From positions 1 to 38,512 of the forward strand of contig SIAA01000019.1 of assembly GCA_009692045.1 (NCBI GenBank): a stretch of DNA of 38,512 nucleotides. The letters are read 5' to 3'. The notes under the pieces are model-generated. The model had not been told where the DNA came from and made no database searches. It worked only from the letters and a program-made list of their open reading frames with translations. Position numbers and translations under genes: made by a program. The DNA comes from Phycisphaerales bacterium. Its GTDB lineage: Bacteria; Planctomycetota; Phycisphaerae; Phycisphaerales; SM1A02. Below are positions 24,618-33,203 of the stretch, one piece after another; positions within the stretch are counted from its first letter, which is position 1; each line of letters opens with the position of its first letter.

Positions 24618-26039
24618 ATGGATACACCAAGCCCGATAGACGCCGCCTACGAGTTTGATCTTGTCGTTGTCGGAAGCGGTCCTGCCGGGCAGCGCGCCGC
24701 CGTACAGGCGGCGAAGCTGAGCAAGCGAGTGGCACTAGTCGAGCGCCGCCGCGCCATGGGCGGTACCTCTCTGGAGTTTGGCACGATTCCCTCCAAGACA
24801 TTTCGTGAGGCGGTGCTCAGCCTCCTGGCTCCGGGCGCAGTGCGAAATGACCACGATGACTACAGCCCCAGCACTCGGCCGACTATGGCCATGCTGTCGC
24901 ACCGCGTCGAGCAGGTGCAGCAATCAGAGCAGAGGGTGATTCGCGAAGCGCTGCAGCGCAACGGCGTGACGCTGATTCACGGTCATGCCAGCCTCATCGA
25001 TGCCAACACAGTGATGGCTGAGAGTCCCGATGGCGATCGGCGGATTAGCACCAAGTATGTGTTTCTTGGGACCGGATCAACCCCCTTTGTCCCGCCCAAC
25101 ACCAGCATCGATGGCGAAGCGATATTCACGAGTGACGACATTCTGACCGCGCGGTCCATTCCCCGCACGCTGGTGGTTGTCGGTGCGGGCGTTATCGGGA
25201 TTGAATATGCCTCGATCTTCGCAGCGCTGGGTACGCAGGTGACGGTCGTGGAACGAGCATCCCGTTTGCTCCCCTTCGCCGACAGCGAGATCTCTGATGA
25301 GCTGGTCCACGAGCTGCGCGCCAAGCGGGTCAACTTCCGCTTCAATGAAACTGTGGCTCAAGTCGGTCGCAGCGAAGGCGGGCTTACTCGCTCCTTTGTG
25401 GAGAGTGAGAGCGGCAAGCGCATCGGTGCCGATGCGGTCCTCATTACCGCCGGTCGCACCTCCTGCAGCAATGGACTGCACCTTGATGCCGTGGGGATCA
25501 CGCCCGACAGCCGTGGTCGTCTCAAGGTCGATTCGTTCTACCGCACGAGCGTCCCCAATATTTATGCGGCTGGCGATCTGATCGGGTTCCCTTCGCTTGC
25601 AGCAACTGGAGCCGAGCAGGGGCGTATCGCGGCATGTCACATGTTCGGAGTCGAAGTTGCTCCCATGGGCGACAACTATCCCTATGGAATCTATGCCATT
25701 CCCGAACTGTCGATGGTTGGCGCGACCGAGGAGACACTTACCGCTGCCTGCACTCCCTACGAGATTGGTGTGGCTCGCTATCACGAGATCGCTCGAGGGC
25801 AGATCACGGGATACGAGGCGGGGTTCCTCAAGTTGCTCTTTCATCGGGAAACGCGCCTGCTGCTGGGCGTGCATGTGCTGGGAGATCGGGCCACTGAGTT
25901 GGTGCACATCGGCCAAGCCGTACTGAAACTCGGCGGCGGGCTCGACTACTTCCTCAATACCGTTTTCAACTATCCGACCTATACCGAGGCCTACAAGACG
26001 GCGGCTCTGAACGCGGTGAATCGCTTCCGCAATGTGTGA
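24618..26039 (+). CDS. sthA: Soluble pyridine nucleotide transhydrogenase
   Basis: FAD enzyme that exchanges hydride between NADPH and NAD+, balancing the two pools. The 473-aa protein has the FAD-binding GSGPAGQ at 19-25. The disulfide position of related lipoamide dehydrogenases reads GGTSLEFGTIPSK at 48-60; both cysteines are absent (Ser51, Thr56), as expected for SthA. A second Rossmann GAGVIGIE follows at about 189, then AAGDLIG. The C-terminal NTVFNYPTYTEAY is typical of SthA. It may supply or consume NADPH for the isocitrate dehydrogenase of the nearby citrate module, but that is inference. No Shine-Dalgarno precedes the ATG. Confidence 0.93.
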   Translation: MDTPSPIDAAYEFDLVVVGSGPAGQRAAVQAAKLSKRVALVERRRAMGGTSLEFGTIPSKTFREAVLSLLAPGAVRNDHDDYSPSTRPTMAMLSHRVEQVQQSEQRVIREALQRNGVTLIHGHASLIDANTVMAESPDGDRRISTKYVFLGTGSTPFVPPNTSIDGEAIFTSDDILTARSIPRTLVVVGAGVIGIEYASIFAALGTQVTVVERASRLLPFADSEISDELVHELRAKRVNFRFNETVAQVGRSEGGLTRSFVESESGKRIGADAVLITAGRTSCSNGLHLDAVGITPDSRGRLKVDSFYRTSVPNIYAAGDLIGFPSLAATGAEQGRIAACHMFGVEVAPMGDNYPYGIYAIPELSMVGATEETLTAACTPYEIGVARYHEIARGQITGYEAGFLKLLFHRETRLLLGVHVLGDRATELVHIGQAVLKLGGGLDYFLNTVFNYPTYTEAYKTAALNAVNRFRNV

Positions 26040-26066
26040 GAGATGCGGGAATCACGAGTTCGCCGC

Positions 26067-26072
26067 TAGCCT
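26067..26072 (+). promoter_or_regulatory. Putative -10 element (TAGCCT) of the methyltransferase operon
   Basis: TAGCCT-GCGGGG-GTG again has 6 nt between hexamer and start codon. The intervening GCGGGG could instead be read as a poor Shine-Dalgarno, but it is directly against the GTG and so badly placed. Confidence 0.4.
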
Positions 26073-26078
26073 GCGGGG

Positions 26079-27902
26079 GTGAAGCCTTCTAGAGCAGCAC
26101 CGGTTCTGGACCCCCACGAAGCAACTCTTGTGGGCCAGCCGCTGCGTCGCAGCAGAGGCTCGTTCTATACCCCGCCCGCTTTGGTGTCGCACATCCTTGA
26201 TGGCGCGCTCGCTTCATGGCACAAGCGTGGTGGAACCGGCGCAGACTCAGCCCCCGACTTCCGCGTATGCGATCCAGCCTGCGGTACGGGGCGATTTCTG
26301 GTGGAGGCAGCACGCCGACTCGCGGTCAATCAGCAGGGCGAGTTGGATCGCGGTCTATTGCGGCGCGTTACCGAGGCTTGCATATGGGGAGTCGATGTTG
26401 ATGCTGAGGCCGTTCGCCACTGCCGTGAGAATCTCTGGAGTCAGTGCGGTGACGGTCCGATGCCGCGGGAGTTTCTGCTCAAGCAAATCGTCTGTGGCGA
26501 CGCACTTGGTGGAGCACCATCTCGCATCCGCACTCAGTCTGAAGCAGAAGCTTGGCTGAGGACCGACTCTGCGGGCGCAGAGCGCCCGTTTCACTGGGGT
26601 GTGGAGTTTCCTCGGGTATTCAGCGCCGACTCTGCTCGATCAGGATTCGACTTGGTGGTGGGCAACCCACCCTTTCTCAGCCAACTCAAGCTCAGCTCGG
26701 CGCGAACCACCGCGGCCGCAGCCAGGTTGCGCAGACGGTTCGGTCCGGCGCTCTCACGGTATGCCGACCAAGCAGGCGCCTTTCTTCTCCTCGCTCTAGA
26801 ACTCGCGGCACAGGGCGGCACAATCGCCATGGTTCAGCCGCACTCTCTGCTAGCTGCTCTTGACAGCCGTGGAGTTCGCGAGGCGATGCTCAAGCACTGC
26901 CGGTTGCAACGACTCTGGGTCGCCAACGGCAGAGTGTTTCCCGGTGCCAGCGTTTTTGTGTGCGCGCCCGTGTTCCGCAAGCTGGCGCGAACCTCACGCC
27001 GAGCATCAAAGCCCGCGGTCGTGATGGTGACCTCGGGCTGTGACTTGGAGCGCCGAGGCGGACTCGGCAAGCCCGCGCCGACTCCCTTCCCCATGGACTC
27101 AGTCTCAACATGGTCCTACCTCGGAGCCGCGTCTCTAGGCGTGCCGATTCTCTCCATCGGAGTTGGCGCGACCATTAGCGAAATCGCCGATGTAACCGCT
27201 GACTTTCGCGACGAGTACTACGGCTTGCGCGGCAGTCTGGTGGAGGATGCTGATGTGCCGGTTCGCCATAGGCACCGATACCCGCCGCTGGTGACCGTGG
27301 GGCTCATTGATCTGGCGCGGTGCAAGTGGGGGCAGATCCCATGCCGGATTCACAAACAGCAGTTTGCTGCGCCGCGGGTGGATCGCCGGCAACTTGATTC
27401 GGATGGGCTCATGGGGAAGTGGATGCGGCGAAGGCTCAAGAAAAAGATTCTCGTCGCCACTCAGACACGCATGATCGAAGTGTTCGTTGATGACACAGGC
27501 AAACTGCTGCCGAGCACACCTCTGCTCAGCGTTGTTCCTAGCGATCCGCGCCAGCTGTGGATGATCGCAGCCGCCATCGCGTCGCCTGTTCTGTGTGCTC
27601 TGGCGCTTTCTCGGTACTCAGGCTCGGCTCTACACTGCGATGCCATCAAACTCTCAGCATCTCAACTGCGAGGAATGCCGCTTCCAATTGAGCGATCTTC
27701 CTGGCGTCTGGCGGCAGAGTCGCTGCGGCGCGCTCATCGCGGCGCACCCGCACAGCACCTGGTCGACTTCGCGCGTCACTCGTGCCGTTCCTACGGACTC
27801 GATGCGGGGCAGTCCGAGTGCGTGTTCGCCTGGTGGACAGCGCGGCTACAGATCGGGGAACGCCGGAGTCGGCGGGCAACTCCGAAAGAGCTGGAGTCAT
27901 GA
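26079..27902 (+). CDS. Adenine-N6 DNA methyltransferase, Eco57I-like, no restriction partner
   Basis: Probable DNA adenine methyltransferase of 607 aa. Motif X is RGSFYTPPALV at 26-36, SAM motif I is VCDPACGTGRFL at 63-74, an acidic WGVDVD follows at 103-108, and catalytic motif IV is GNPPFLSQ at 195-202. The segment FHWGVEFPRVF (171-181) before motif IV is typical of the Eco57I/type IIG methylase branch. The C-terminal half (about 300-600) should be the target-recognition part. No nuclease motif (PD-ExK) is evident, and no restriction gene is beside it. The GTG start has no good ribosome-binding site. The stop overlaps the aldehyde dehydrogenase start as ATGA, an odd pairing for a modification gene. 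Confidence 0.87.
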   Translation: MKPSRAAPVLDPHEATLVGQPLRRSRGSFYTPPALVSHILDGALASWHKRGGTGADSAPDFRVCDPACGTGRFLVEAARRLAVNQQGELDRGLLRRVTEACIWGVDVDAEAVRHCRENLWSQCGDGPMPREFLLKQIVCGDALGGAPSRIRTQSEAEAWLRTDSAGAERPFHWGVEFPRVFSADSARSGFDLVVGNPPFLSQLKLSSARTTAAAARLRRRFGPALSRYADQAGAFLLLALELAAQGGTIAMVQPHSLLAALDSRGVREAMLKHCRLQRLWVANGRVFPGASVFVCAPVFRKLARTSRRASKPAVVMVTSGCDLERRGGLGKPAPTPFPMDSVSTWSYLGAASLGVPILSIGVGATISEIADVTADFRDEYYGLRGSLVEDADVPVRHRHRYPPLVTVGLIDLARCKWGQIPCRIHKQQFAAPRVDRRQLDSDGLMGKWMRRRLKKKILVATQTRMIEVFVDDTGKLLPSTPLLSVVPSDPRQLWMIAAAIASPVLCALALSRYSGSALHCDAIKLSASQLRGMPLPIERSSWRLAAESLRRAHRGAPAQHLVDFARHSCRSYGLDAGQSECVFAWWTARLQIGERRSRRATPKELES

Positions 27903-29524
27903 CTTCAAGTTTCAAGGCCTATCAGCCCGCGTTAGGGACATTCGGGGAGCGAGAGTTCAAAGCCGCAAGCAGTGAAGAAGTTGCGTCGGCCTGTGCGGCA
28001 GCGGCCCAGGCTTTCTTGGTGCTTTCGAGTCTTGCCCCTCAAGAGCGCGCTAAGTTGCTGCGAGCGATCGCCGCGGGAGTTCATCAGCTGGGAGATCGTC
28101 TGCTCAACTGCGCCGCCAGTGAAACCGGCTTGCCAATGAGCCGACTTGCTGCCGAGCGCGACCGCACAATCCGTCAACTCGAACTCTATGCCACGATGAT
28201 CTCTGAGGGCGAGTGGGTCGAGGCGGTGATCGATCACGGAGACCCGAAGCGGCAGCCCAACCCCAAGCCGGACATCCGGCGCATGCTTCGGCCGCTAGGG
28301 CCGGTAGCAGTGTTCAGCGCCAGCAACTTTCCCCTTGCTTACAGCGTGTGCGGTGGCGACACCGCGAGTGCTTTGGCCGCCGGTTGCCCCGTGGTAGTCA
28401 AGGGCCACAGCGCCCACCCGGAAACTGGCGAGATGGTCGCTGCCGCCGCAGCTGAGGCGGTCCGCAGTTGCGGCCTGCCACCGGGATGCTTCAAGTTTCT
28501 GCAGTGCGGCGGCGATCGTGACATCGCTGCCGGACTTGACCTCATCCACAACAGCGCCATCAGAGCAGCTGGATTCACCGGTTCTCTGGTGGGTGGCATG
28601 GCATTGGTGCGAGCGGCGATGGAGCGGCCTCAACCCATTCCGGTGTTTGCCGAGATGGGAAGTGTCAATCCGGTCTTTGTGCTCCCGGGCGCACTCTCGG
28701 AGCGCGGTGCCGAGATCGCTCGCGCAGTTGCGGCAGCAAAGAGCAACTATGCCGGACAGATGTGTACTTGCCCCGGGCTGGTGTTTCTGGTGCGGTCGGC
28801 GCCAGGGGAGGCGTTTATAGACATCATGGCGCAGTCCATGGCCGAGGCTGGTGAGTTGTCGATGCTCACTCAGCGCACGCAAGCGAACTGGCTGAGTCGA
28901 ATCAATGCTCTGGAGTCAACGGGCGCGCGCGTTGTGATTCCTGCCGCTGAGCAGGATTCATCTGCCAGTGGCGTGCCAACTGCCAGTGGCGCGGCCAAGG
29001 CCCGAGATCGAGCCACTGCCTCGCGGTCTCACCTAGTGCGCCCGGTGTTGCTGCGAACTGAACTCGCAACATTGCGGTCAAACTCGAGCATGCTGGAAGA
29101 GGCATTTGGACCGAGCTCACTCATTGTTGAGTGCGACACGCTTGAGCAGATGCTGGAGGCTGCCGGGTGTCTCATTCCCGGCTGTCTGGCAGGATCAATG
29201 TGGATGACTCCGGCCGATATGCCCGAGGCAGCCAAGTTCCACAGCGCACTTTTGAATCGTGCCGGCAGAGTCATTGTCAATGGTCTCTCGACTGGTGTGG
29301 AGGTTTGCGATGCCATGGTGCATTCAGGCGAGTATCCCGCCTGCAGCCGCCCTGACACTACGGCAGTAGGAAGTTTCGCCATCCGGCGCTGGTGCCGACC
29401 CGTTGCCTTCCAGAACACTCCCGAGCAGTTGCTTCCGCCGGAACTTCAGGAGAGCAATCCCCTGGGGATCATCAGACATGTGGACGGGCACATCGTGCCC
29501 ATATCCCTCAGGAGTCGAGCGTGA
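27899..29524 (+). CDS. Aldehyde dehydrogenase, 2-ketoglutarate-semialdehyde type
   Basis: NAD(P)-dependent oxidation of an aldehyde, by family most likely 2,5-dioxopentanoate (alpha-ketoglutarate semialdehyde) to 2-oxoglutarate, the end step of pentose/uronate and hydroxyproline routes. The 541-aa protein has RPLGPVAVFSASNFPLA from 131 with Asn143, Glu252 in FAEMGSVNP, and Cys289 in GQMCTCPG. The tail YPACSRPDTTAVG and NPLGIIRHVDG are hallmarks of this subfamily. A low-complexity insert of about 30 residues (around 350-380) contains a 12-bp direct repeat. The start overlaps the methyltransferase stop, and the stop overlaps the next gene's GTG, so all three are translationally coupled. No sugar-acid dehydratase is present nearby to confirm the pathway. 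Confidence 0.88.
   Translation: MTSSFKAYQPALGTFGEREFKAASSEEVASACAAAAQAFLVLSSLAPQERAKLLRAIAAGVHQLGDRLLNCAASETGLPMSRLAAERDRTIRQLELYATMISEGEWVEAVIDHGDPKRQPNPKPDIRRMLRPLGPVAVFSASNFPLAYSVCGGDTASALAAGCPVVVKGHSAHPETGEMVAAAAAEAVRSCGLPPGCFKFLQCGGDRDIAAGLDLIHNSAIRAAGFTGSLVGGMALVRAAMERPQPIPVFAEMGSVNPVFVLPGALSERGAEIARAVAAAKSNYAGQMCTCPGLVFLVRSAPGEAFIDIMAQSMAEAGELSMLTQRTQANWLSRINALESTGARVVIPAAEQDSSASGVPTASGAAKARDRATASRSHLVRPVLLRTELATLRSNSSMLEEAFGPSSLIVECDTLEQMLEAAGCLIPGCLAGSMWMTPADMPEAAKFHSALLNRAGRVIVNGLSTGVEVCDAMVHSGEYPACSRPDTTAVGSFAIRRWCRPVAFQNTPEQLLPPELQESNPLGIIRHVDGHIVPISLRSRA
28962..28991 (+). repeat. 12-bp in-frame direct repeat inside the dehydrogenase linker
   Basis: CTGCCAGTGGCG occurs at 28962-28973 and again at 28980-28991. 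The 18-bp period preserves frame and encodes (S/T)ASG twice. It lies in a non-conserved linker of the protein, so it looks like a small slippage duplication. Confidence 0.9.
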
Positions 29525-30447
29525 TTGCAGCACTAATGAAATCCGCGGCAATGACGATTGCGGCCGCCGCGCTGGCGCCGCTGGCGACTACCGCTATGTT
29601 CGACTCAACCGCGTCCTTATCACCGCTGGGCCCACCTCGAGTGGAAGTAACTACTTTCAATATCCGCTACTCCTCGGCTCAGGATGGGGAGAACAACTGG
29701 GCGAATCGTCGGGAGCAGGTGCTGGCATTGATCGCTCGAGGTGACTTTGTTGGGCTGCAAGAGGCGCTGCCCGATCAGGTTCGTGCCGCCCAAGAGCTTC
29801 CCTCCCGTGGTGTCATCTCGCGTACTCGCGAAGCCGATCCCGCACGCGGAGAAGCGTGCAGCATCGTGTATGACTCGCAGCGCTGGCTAGAGGATCCGGC
29901 TGAGCAGGGCACATTCTGGCTATCGGAGACACCGGCAGTTGCCGGATCGAAGTCTTGGGAATCATCCCTGCCCCGCATCTGCACCTGGAGCCGTTTCACT
30001 GAGAAGTCGACGGGAGCGGGCGTGTACATCTTCAACACTCACTTCGACCACAAGTCCAGTCAGGCCAGAGAACACGCCGCGCAACTCCTGGCTGCCCGTG
30101 TGCGAGACCGTAAGCGAGCAGAGCCGGCGATTGTGCTGGGCGATCTCAACTGCGCCCCCGAGAGTGCGGCTGTCCGCGAGTTGATCAAGCAGGCGAGTCT
30201 TACCGATGCTGGGTCGTCGCTAGCTTCATCCGGCACCTTCAACGGATGGAAGCCAGCCGCGCAGGAAGCCGACACCGGCCGGGAGTACATCGATGGCCCG
30301 CGCATTGACTTCGTGCTGGTCACCGCAGGAGTTCAAGTGATCAACGCCGAGATCGACTTGAGCCGAAACGAGGGACGCTGGCCCAGCGATCACTGCCCGG
30401 TACGAGCGAGTCTGGTGCTCTCTGAGTCATGCGTAGTGGCGCCCTGA
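29521..30447 (+). CDS. Exported endonuclease/exonuclease/phosphatase (EEP) family hydrolase
   Basis: Metal-dependent phosphoester hydrolase of 308 aa; could be a phosphatase, phosphodiesterase or nuclease. A signal peptide spans 1-26 or so. The EEP active-site set follows: TTFNIRY (Asn47), GLQEA (Glu81), NTHFDHKS, LGDLN (Asp and Asn), RIDFVLV, and the terminal SDHCPV. The start is GTG at 29521, overlapping the dehydrogenase stop as GTGA. An upstream in-frame start would lie inside the dehydrogenase and lack the signal peptide. The family resembles secreted planctomycete EEP proteins often found near sugar metabolism; the exact substrate is unknown. It converges with the MmgE/PrpD gene with a 27-bp gap and no obvious terminator. 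Confidence 0.9.
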   Translation: MIAALMKSAAMTIAAAALAPLATTAMFDSTASLSPLGPPRVEVTTFNIRYSSAQDGENNWANRREQVLALIARGDFVGLQEALPDQVRAAQELPSRGVISRTREADPARGEACSIVYDSQRWLEDPAEQGTFWLSETPAVAGSKSWESSLPRICTWSRFTEKSTGAGVYIFNTHFDHKSSQAREHAAQLLAARVRDRKRAEPAIVLGDLNCAPESAAVRELIKQASLTDAGSSLASSGTFNGWKPAAQEADTGREYIDGPRIDFVLVTAGVQVINAEIDLSRNEGRWPSDHCPVRASLVLSESCVVAP

Positions 30448-30474
30448 AATCCCGGAACCGCCACCGCGCTGGTG

Positions 30475-31929
30475 TCAGCAAACCGTAAGCGGCAGAAGCG
30501 TTCGAACATCGGTGATGTTCTCGAGGTTCATGAGGGCGCTGCGCAGCGTCTCACACTTGGCTCGGCCAATCACGCCATCGCCGAGCGCGTGGAACTTTAC
30601 GGAGATCTCCGCCTCGGTCATGGGATCACGCGGATCACCCTTGGGGACATCGACTCGGAGGGAGTAACTCTTGCCATCCTTGGTGGTGATGGTGACTCGA
30701 CTCGGTTGGAACTTGGGAAACAGTGCCTCAAACTCCTCGTTGGGAACCACCTTCACCATGTCCATCACCGGGATCAGTTTCTTGTCAAGCACGCGCTCCT
30801 CCTTGAACTGCAGGGGCGTGACCATGCCGTCGACCAATCCGACTGCCATGCAATAGGGCAGCGAGTGATCGGCCGTCTCTTTGCTGTCAGGTCGATACTT
30901 GTGAGGATCGCCCAGAATGTCGGCGGCGCGGGCGATCACCTCGACTTTGATCTCGGTCACCTGATCCGGCTTGATGCCGTTCTGCTGCACGACTTTCATC
31001 ATGGCAGTTAGAGGCGCGTGCGAGAGAGCTTCAACCGGGAAGCTCTTCATGCCGCAGTCAAGGATGCGCCAGCGGCACTTGGGGCACTTGGGCAAGTCCC
31101 TGGTGAGAAGCTCAGCATCGAATCGCGCCGGGCTTCCCTTGTATTGCACATGATTGAATACGGCGAAGAGACCCTCCTTGCCATCGATGATGTGTTCGGG
31201 TCCCGTGTAGCCGCGCTTGGCCAGCAGCGCGCTCTCAACCCCCATGCGCGCCGCCCAGGGATCGACGGTGTTCTTCATGTTGGTGAGTTTGCCCGCCGTC
31301 ACCGCCCCGGGGGTGAAGGTGCGTGAAGCACTGATGCCGATGGCGTTGATCATCTGCGTTACCGAGAGGCCAAGCATGCGGCCCGCGGCGATGGGCGCGG
31401 CAAACGCCGTCAGCGTGGCATGGTGCCAGCCATACTCGCGCACACCGGGAAGTCCGAACTCGCACAAACGCATCTCAATCTCATAGGCGATGGCGGTGCC
31501 GAGAAGCAGGTCCTTGCCACTCAGGCCCAGCATCTCGCACAGAGCCAGCGGCCCAGCGATGATGTCACTCGGGTGACACGGATCGGCCTTCCAGTAAATG
31601 TCGTTGTAATCCATGGCGCGGATCATGTGGTTGTTCATGAATGCCGCATCCACCGGATTGGTTTTGAATCCCGAGACGAAGCAGGTGCACGCGCCCGCGC
31701 CACTGGAGGACTGCCCCAGCATCTCTTGGTGATGCGCCAGCAATATTTGGGCATCTTCCTGTTGTGATCCCCCGAGGGCGCAGCCGACGGAGTCGAACCA
31801 GAACAGTTTGCAGGCTTGCACTGTCTCAGGTGAGAGATCTTCATACTTCAGAGCAGTGGCCCACTCGGCCAGAGTCTTGGTGAGAAGGGTGGTGGCAGAC
31901 TTAGGGGCGGCAGTCGTGGAATGGCTCAT
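30475..31929 (-). CDS. MmgE/PrpD family dehydratase
   Basis: Predicted to dehydrate citrate or 2-methylcitrate to the matching cis-aconitate; the family also contains cis-aconitate decarboxylases and epimerases. The 484-aa protein has RAMDYND at 104-110 and CHPSD at 118-122, the conserved acidic/His active-site strip. GWHHATLTAFAAPIAAGR lies at 167-184, and a late P-Y-C-M-A-V-G segment follows. Length is typical. It is the last gene of the citrate module, 12 nt after the isocitrate dehydrogenase stop. No PrpB lyase or PrpC is present, so a complete methylcitrate cycle is not encoded here. Its partner aconitase is two genes upstream. Confidence 0.88.
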   Translation of the reverse strand: MSHSTTAAPKSATTLLTKTLAEWATALKYEDLSPETVQACKLFWFDSVGCALGGSQQEDAQILLAHHQEMLGQSSSGAGACTCFVSGFKTNPVDAAFMNNHMIRAMDYNDIYWKADPCHPSDIIAGPLALCEMLGLSGKDLLLGTAIAYEIEMRLCEFGLPGVREYGWHHATLTAFAAPIAAGRMLGLSVTQMINAIGISASRTFTPGAVTAGKLTNMKNTVDPWAARMGVESALLAKRGYTGPEHIIDGKEGLFAVFNHVQYKGSPARFDAELLTRDLPKCPKCRWRILDCGMKSFPVEALSHAPLTAMMKVVQQNGIKPDQVTEIKVEVIARAADILGDPHKYRPDSKETADHSLPYCMAVGLVDGMVTPLQFKEERVLDKKLIPVMDMVKVVPNEEFEALFPKFQPSRVTITTKDGKSYSLRVDVPKGDPRDPMTEAEISVKFHALGDGVIGRAKCETLRSALMNLENITDVRTLLPLTVC

Positions 31930-31941
31930 GGCAAACTCGGA

Positions 31942-33093
31942 TTAGCAGGAATAGTTGGCGACGGCGCGGGCGGCATCTAGGGTCGAGTCCTTGCCACCCA
32001 TGTCGTATGTTCGCACTTTGCCTTCGCTGATGACGCGAGCAACCGCAGCTTCGAGGCGCTGGGCCCGAGCGCTCTCTCCCAGCCAATCGAGCATCATCTT
32101 TACCGTGAGCAGCATGGCGTGGGGATTGACCTTGTATTGCCCCGCGTACTTGGGCGCGCTGCCGTGCGTCGGTTCAAAGACCGCGTACTTGTCGCCGATA
32201 TTGGCGCTGGGCGCAAAGCCGAGTCCGCCGATCAAGCCAGCGCAAAGATCGCTGACGATGTCGCCGAACATGTTCTCCGCTACCAGCACCGAGTAGTCCT
32301 GGGGATTCTTGAACATCCACATGCAGATGGCATCGATGTTGGCTTCATCGGCCCATATGTCGGGGTATTGCTTGGCAACCTCGCGGAAGCAGCGCGTCAT
32401 GAGACCGCCGGTTTCTCGAAGCACATTGGGCTTTTCGATGAGTGTCACGCGCTTGCGGCCGGTCTTGGCGGCGAAGGCAAACGCTTGTTGGCAGATGTTG
32501 GTGCAGCCCTGCTTGCTGACAATGCGGGTGGAGAGAGCAACATTCTCCAGCCCCTTGGCCTTCCACGGCTTCATCTTGGGATTGGCACAGAGAGCGGTGT
32601 AGACGGGCTCGGGCAGGGGAAAAAACTCCACGCCGCCATACATGCCCTCGGTGTTCTCGCGGAACACCACTTGGTCGATGAGAAGTTCCTTGTTGCCGGG
32701 ATTGGCAATGGCGGTGCCGCGATAGTTCAGGGGATTACCCGGGTAGGACTTGCACGGTCGCATGTTGGTGTGGAGATTGAACATCTGCCGCAACTTCACG
32801 ATGGGGGAGAAGTAAACGAGACCGGTGTTGCGAAGGGAGGGAATCAGTTCCTCTTTTGCTTCATCCTGGGGCTTACTGGTAATGGCGCCGAACAACCCGC
32901 AAGTAGTGCGCCGAAGCGCCTCCACAGTGCGATCGGGAAGGGCATTGCCCTCCTTGCACCAGAACTCCCAGCCGATGTCGCAAGGAATATACTCAGCGTC
33001 AAATGCCATGGCATCGAGCACGATGCGAGCACCATCCATGACATCCTTGCCGACTCCATCTCCGGGCATCCATGCGATTGAATACTTTGCCAC
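31942..33093 (-). CDS. Isocitrate/isopropylmalate dehydrogenase family enzyme, NADP type
   Basis: Oxidative decarboxylase of a 2-hydroxy tricarboxylate, most simply isocitrate to 2-oxoglutarate. The start is GTG 33093 with AGGAG upstream (33100-33104 complement); the frame is open to 33150. The 383-aa protein has the metal-binding Asp254, Asp278 and Asp282, and the R102/R112 substrate arginines in LRQMFNLHTNMRP. HGSAPKYAG at 310-318 carries Lys315-Tyr316, the pair that binds the 2'-phosphate of NADP in E. coli Icd. The position matching Icd Asn115 is Ile98 (SPIVKLR versus SxNxxLR), so substrate use could differ from plain isocitrate, for example homoisocitrate. The stop is 12 nt before the MmgE/PrpD gene. 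Confidence 0.88.
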   Translation of the reverse strand: MAKYSIAWMPGDGVGKDVMDGARIVLDAMAFDAEYIPCDIGWEFWCKEGNALPDRTVEALRRTTCGLFGAITSKPQDEAKEELIPSLRNTGLVYFSPIVKLRQMFNLHTNMRPCKSYPGNPLNYRGTAIANPGNKELLIDQVVFRENTEGMYGGVEFFPLPEPVYTALCANPKMKPWKAKGLENVALSTRIVSKQGCTNICQQAFAFAAKTGRKRVTLIEKPNVLRETGGLMTRCFREVAKQYPDIWADEANIDAICMWMFKNPQDYSVLVAENMFGDIVSDLCAGLIGGLGFAPSANIGDKYAVFEPTHGSAPKYAGQYKVNPHAMLLTVKMMLDWLGESARAQRLEAAVARVISEGKVRTYDMGGKDSTLDAARAVANYSC

Positions 33094-33203
33094 TCTGTTC
33101 TCCTGAATGCTGTCAACACCACGCTGGCGATCGCCCGCGTTTTGGGTCACGGAGCATATCCGGCTCCTGACTTGGCGTTGCCGAGATCAGCGCAGAAGTA
33201 CCG

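Noticed and set aside
25077-25916. A 279-codon minus-strand frame inside sthA
   Set aside because: Antisense shadow of a well-conserved enzyme; no ribosome-binding site or protein-like motif.
24618-26039. sthA as dihydrolipoamide dehydrogenase
   Set aside because: Both redox-active cysteines are absent and the C-terminus follows the transhydrogenase pattern.
26079-27902. Methyltransferase as part of a BREX or other phage-defence island
   Set aside because: No neighbouring defence gene (PglZ, BrxL, helicase, nuclease) exists; flanking genes are metabolic.
30448-30474. Possible terminator between the EEP and MmgE/PrpD genes
   Set aside because: Only a 4-bp inverted repeat (CACC/GGTG) is present nearby, with no T-tract.
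30475-31929. A full methylcitrate cycle for propionate use
   Set aside because: PrpD alone is present; no PrpB lyase or canonical PrpC is seen, so the cycle cannot be claimed from this window.
32119-33081. A 320-codon open frame on the plus strand inside the isocitrate dehydrogenase gene
   Set aside because: It lies wholly antisense to a gene with clear catalytic motifs, has no recognisable domain, and such long shadows are expected in GC-rich coding DNA.
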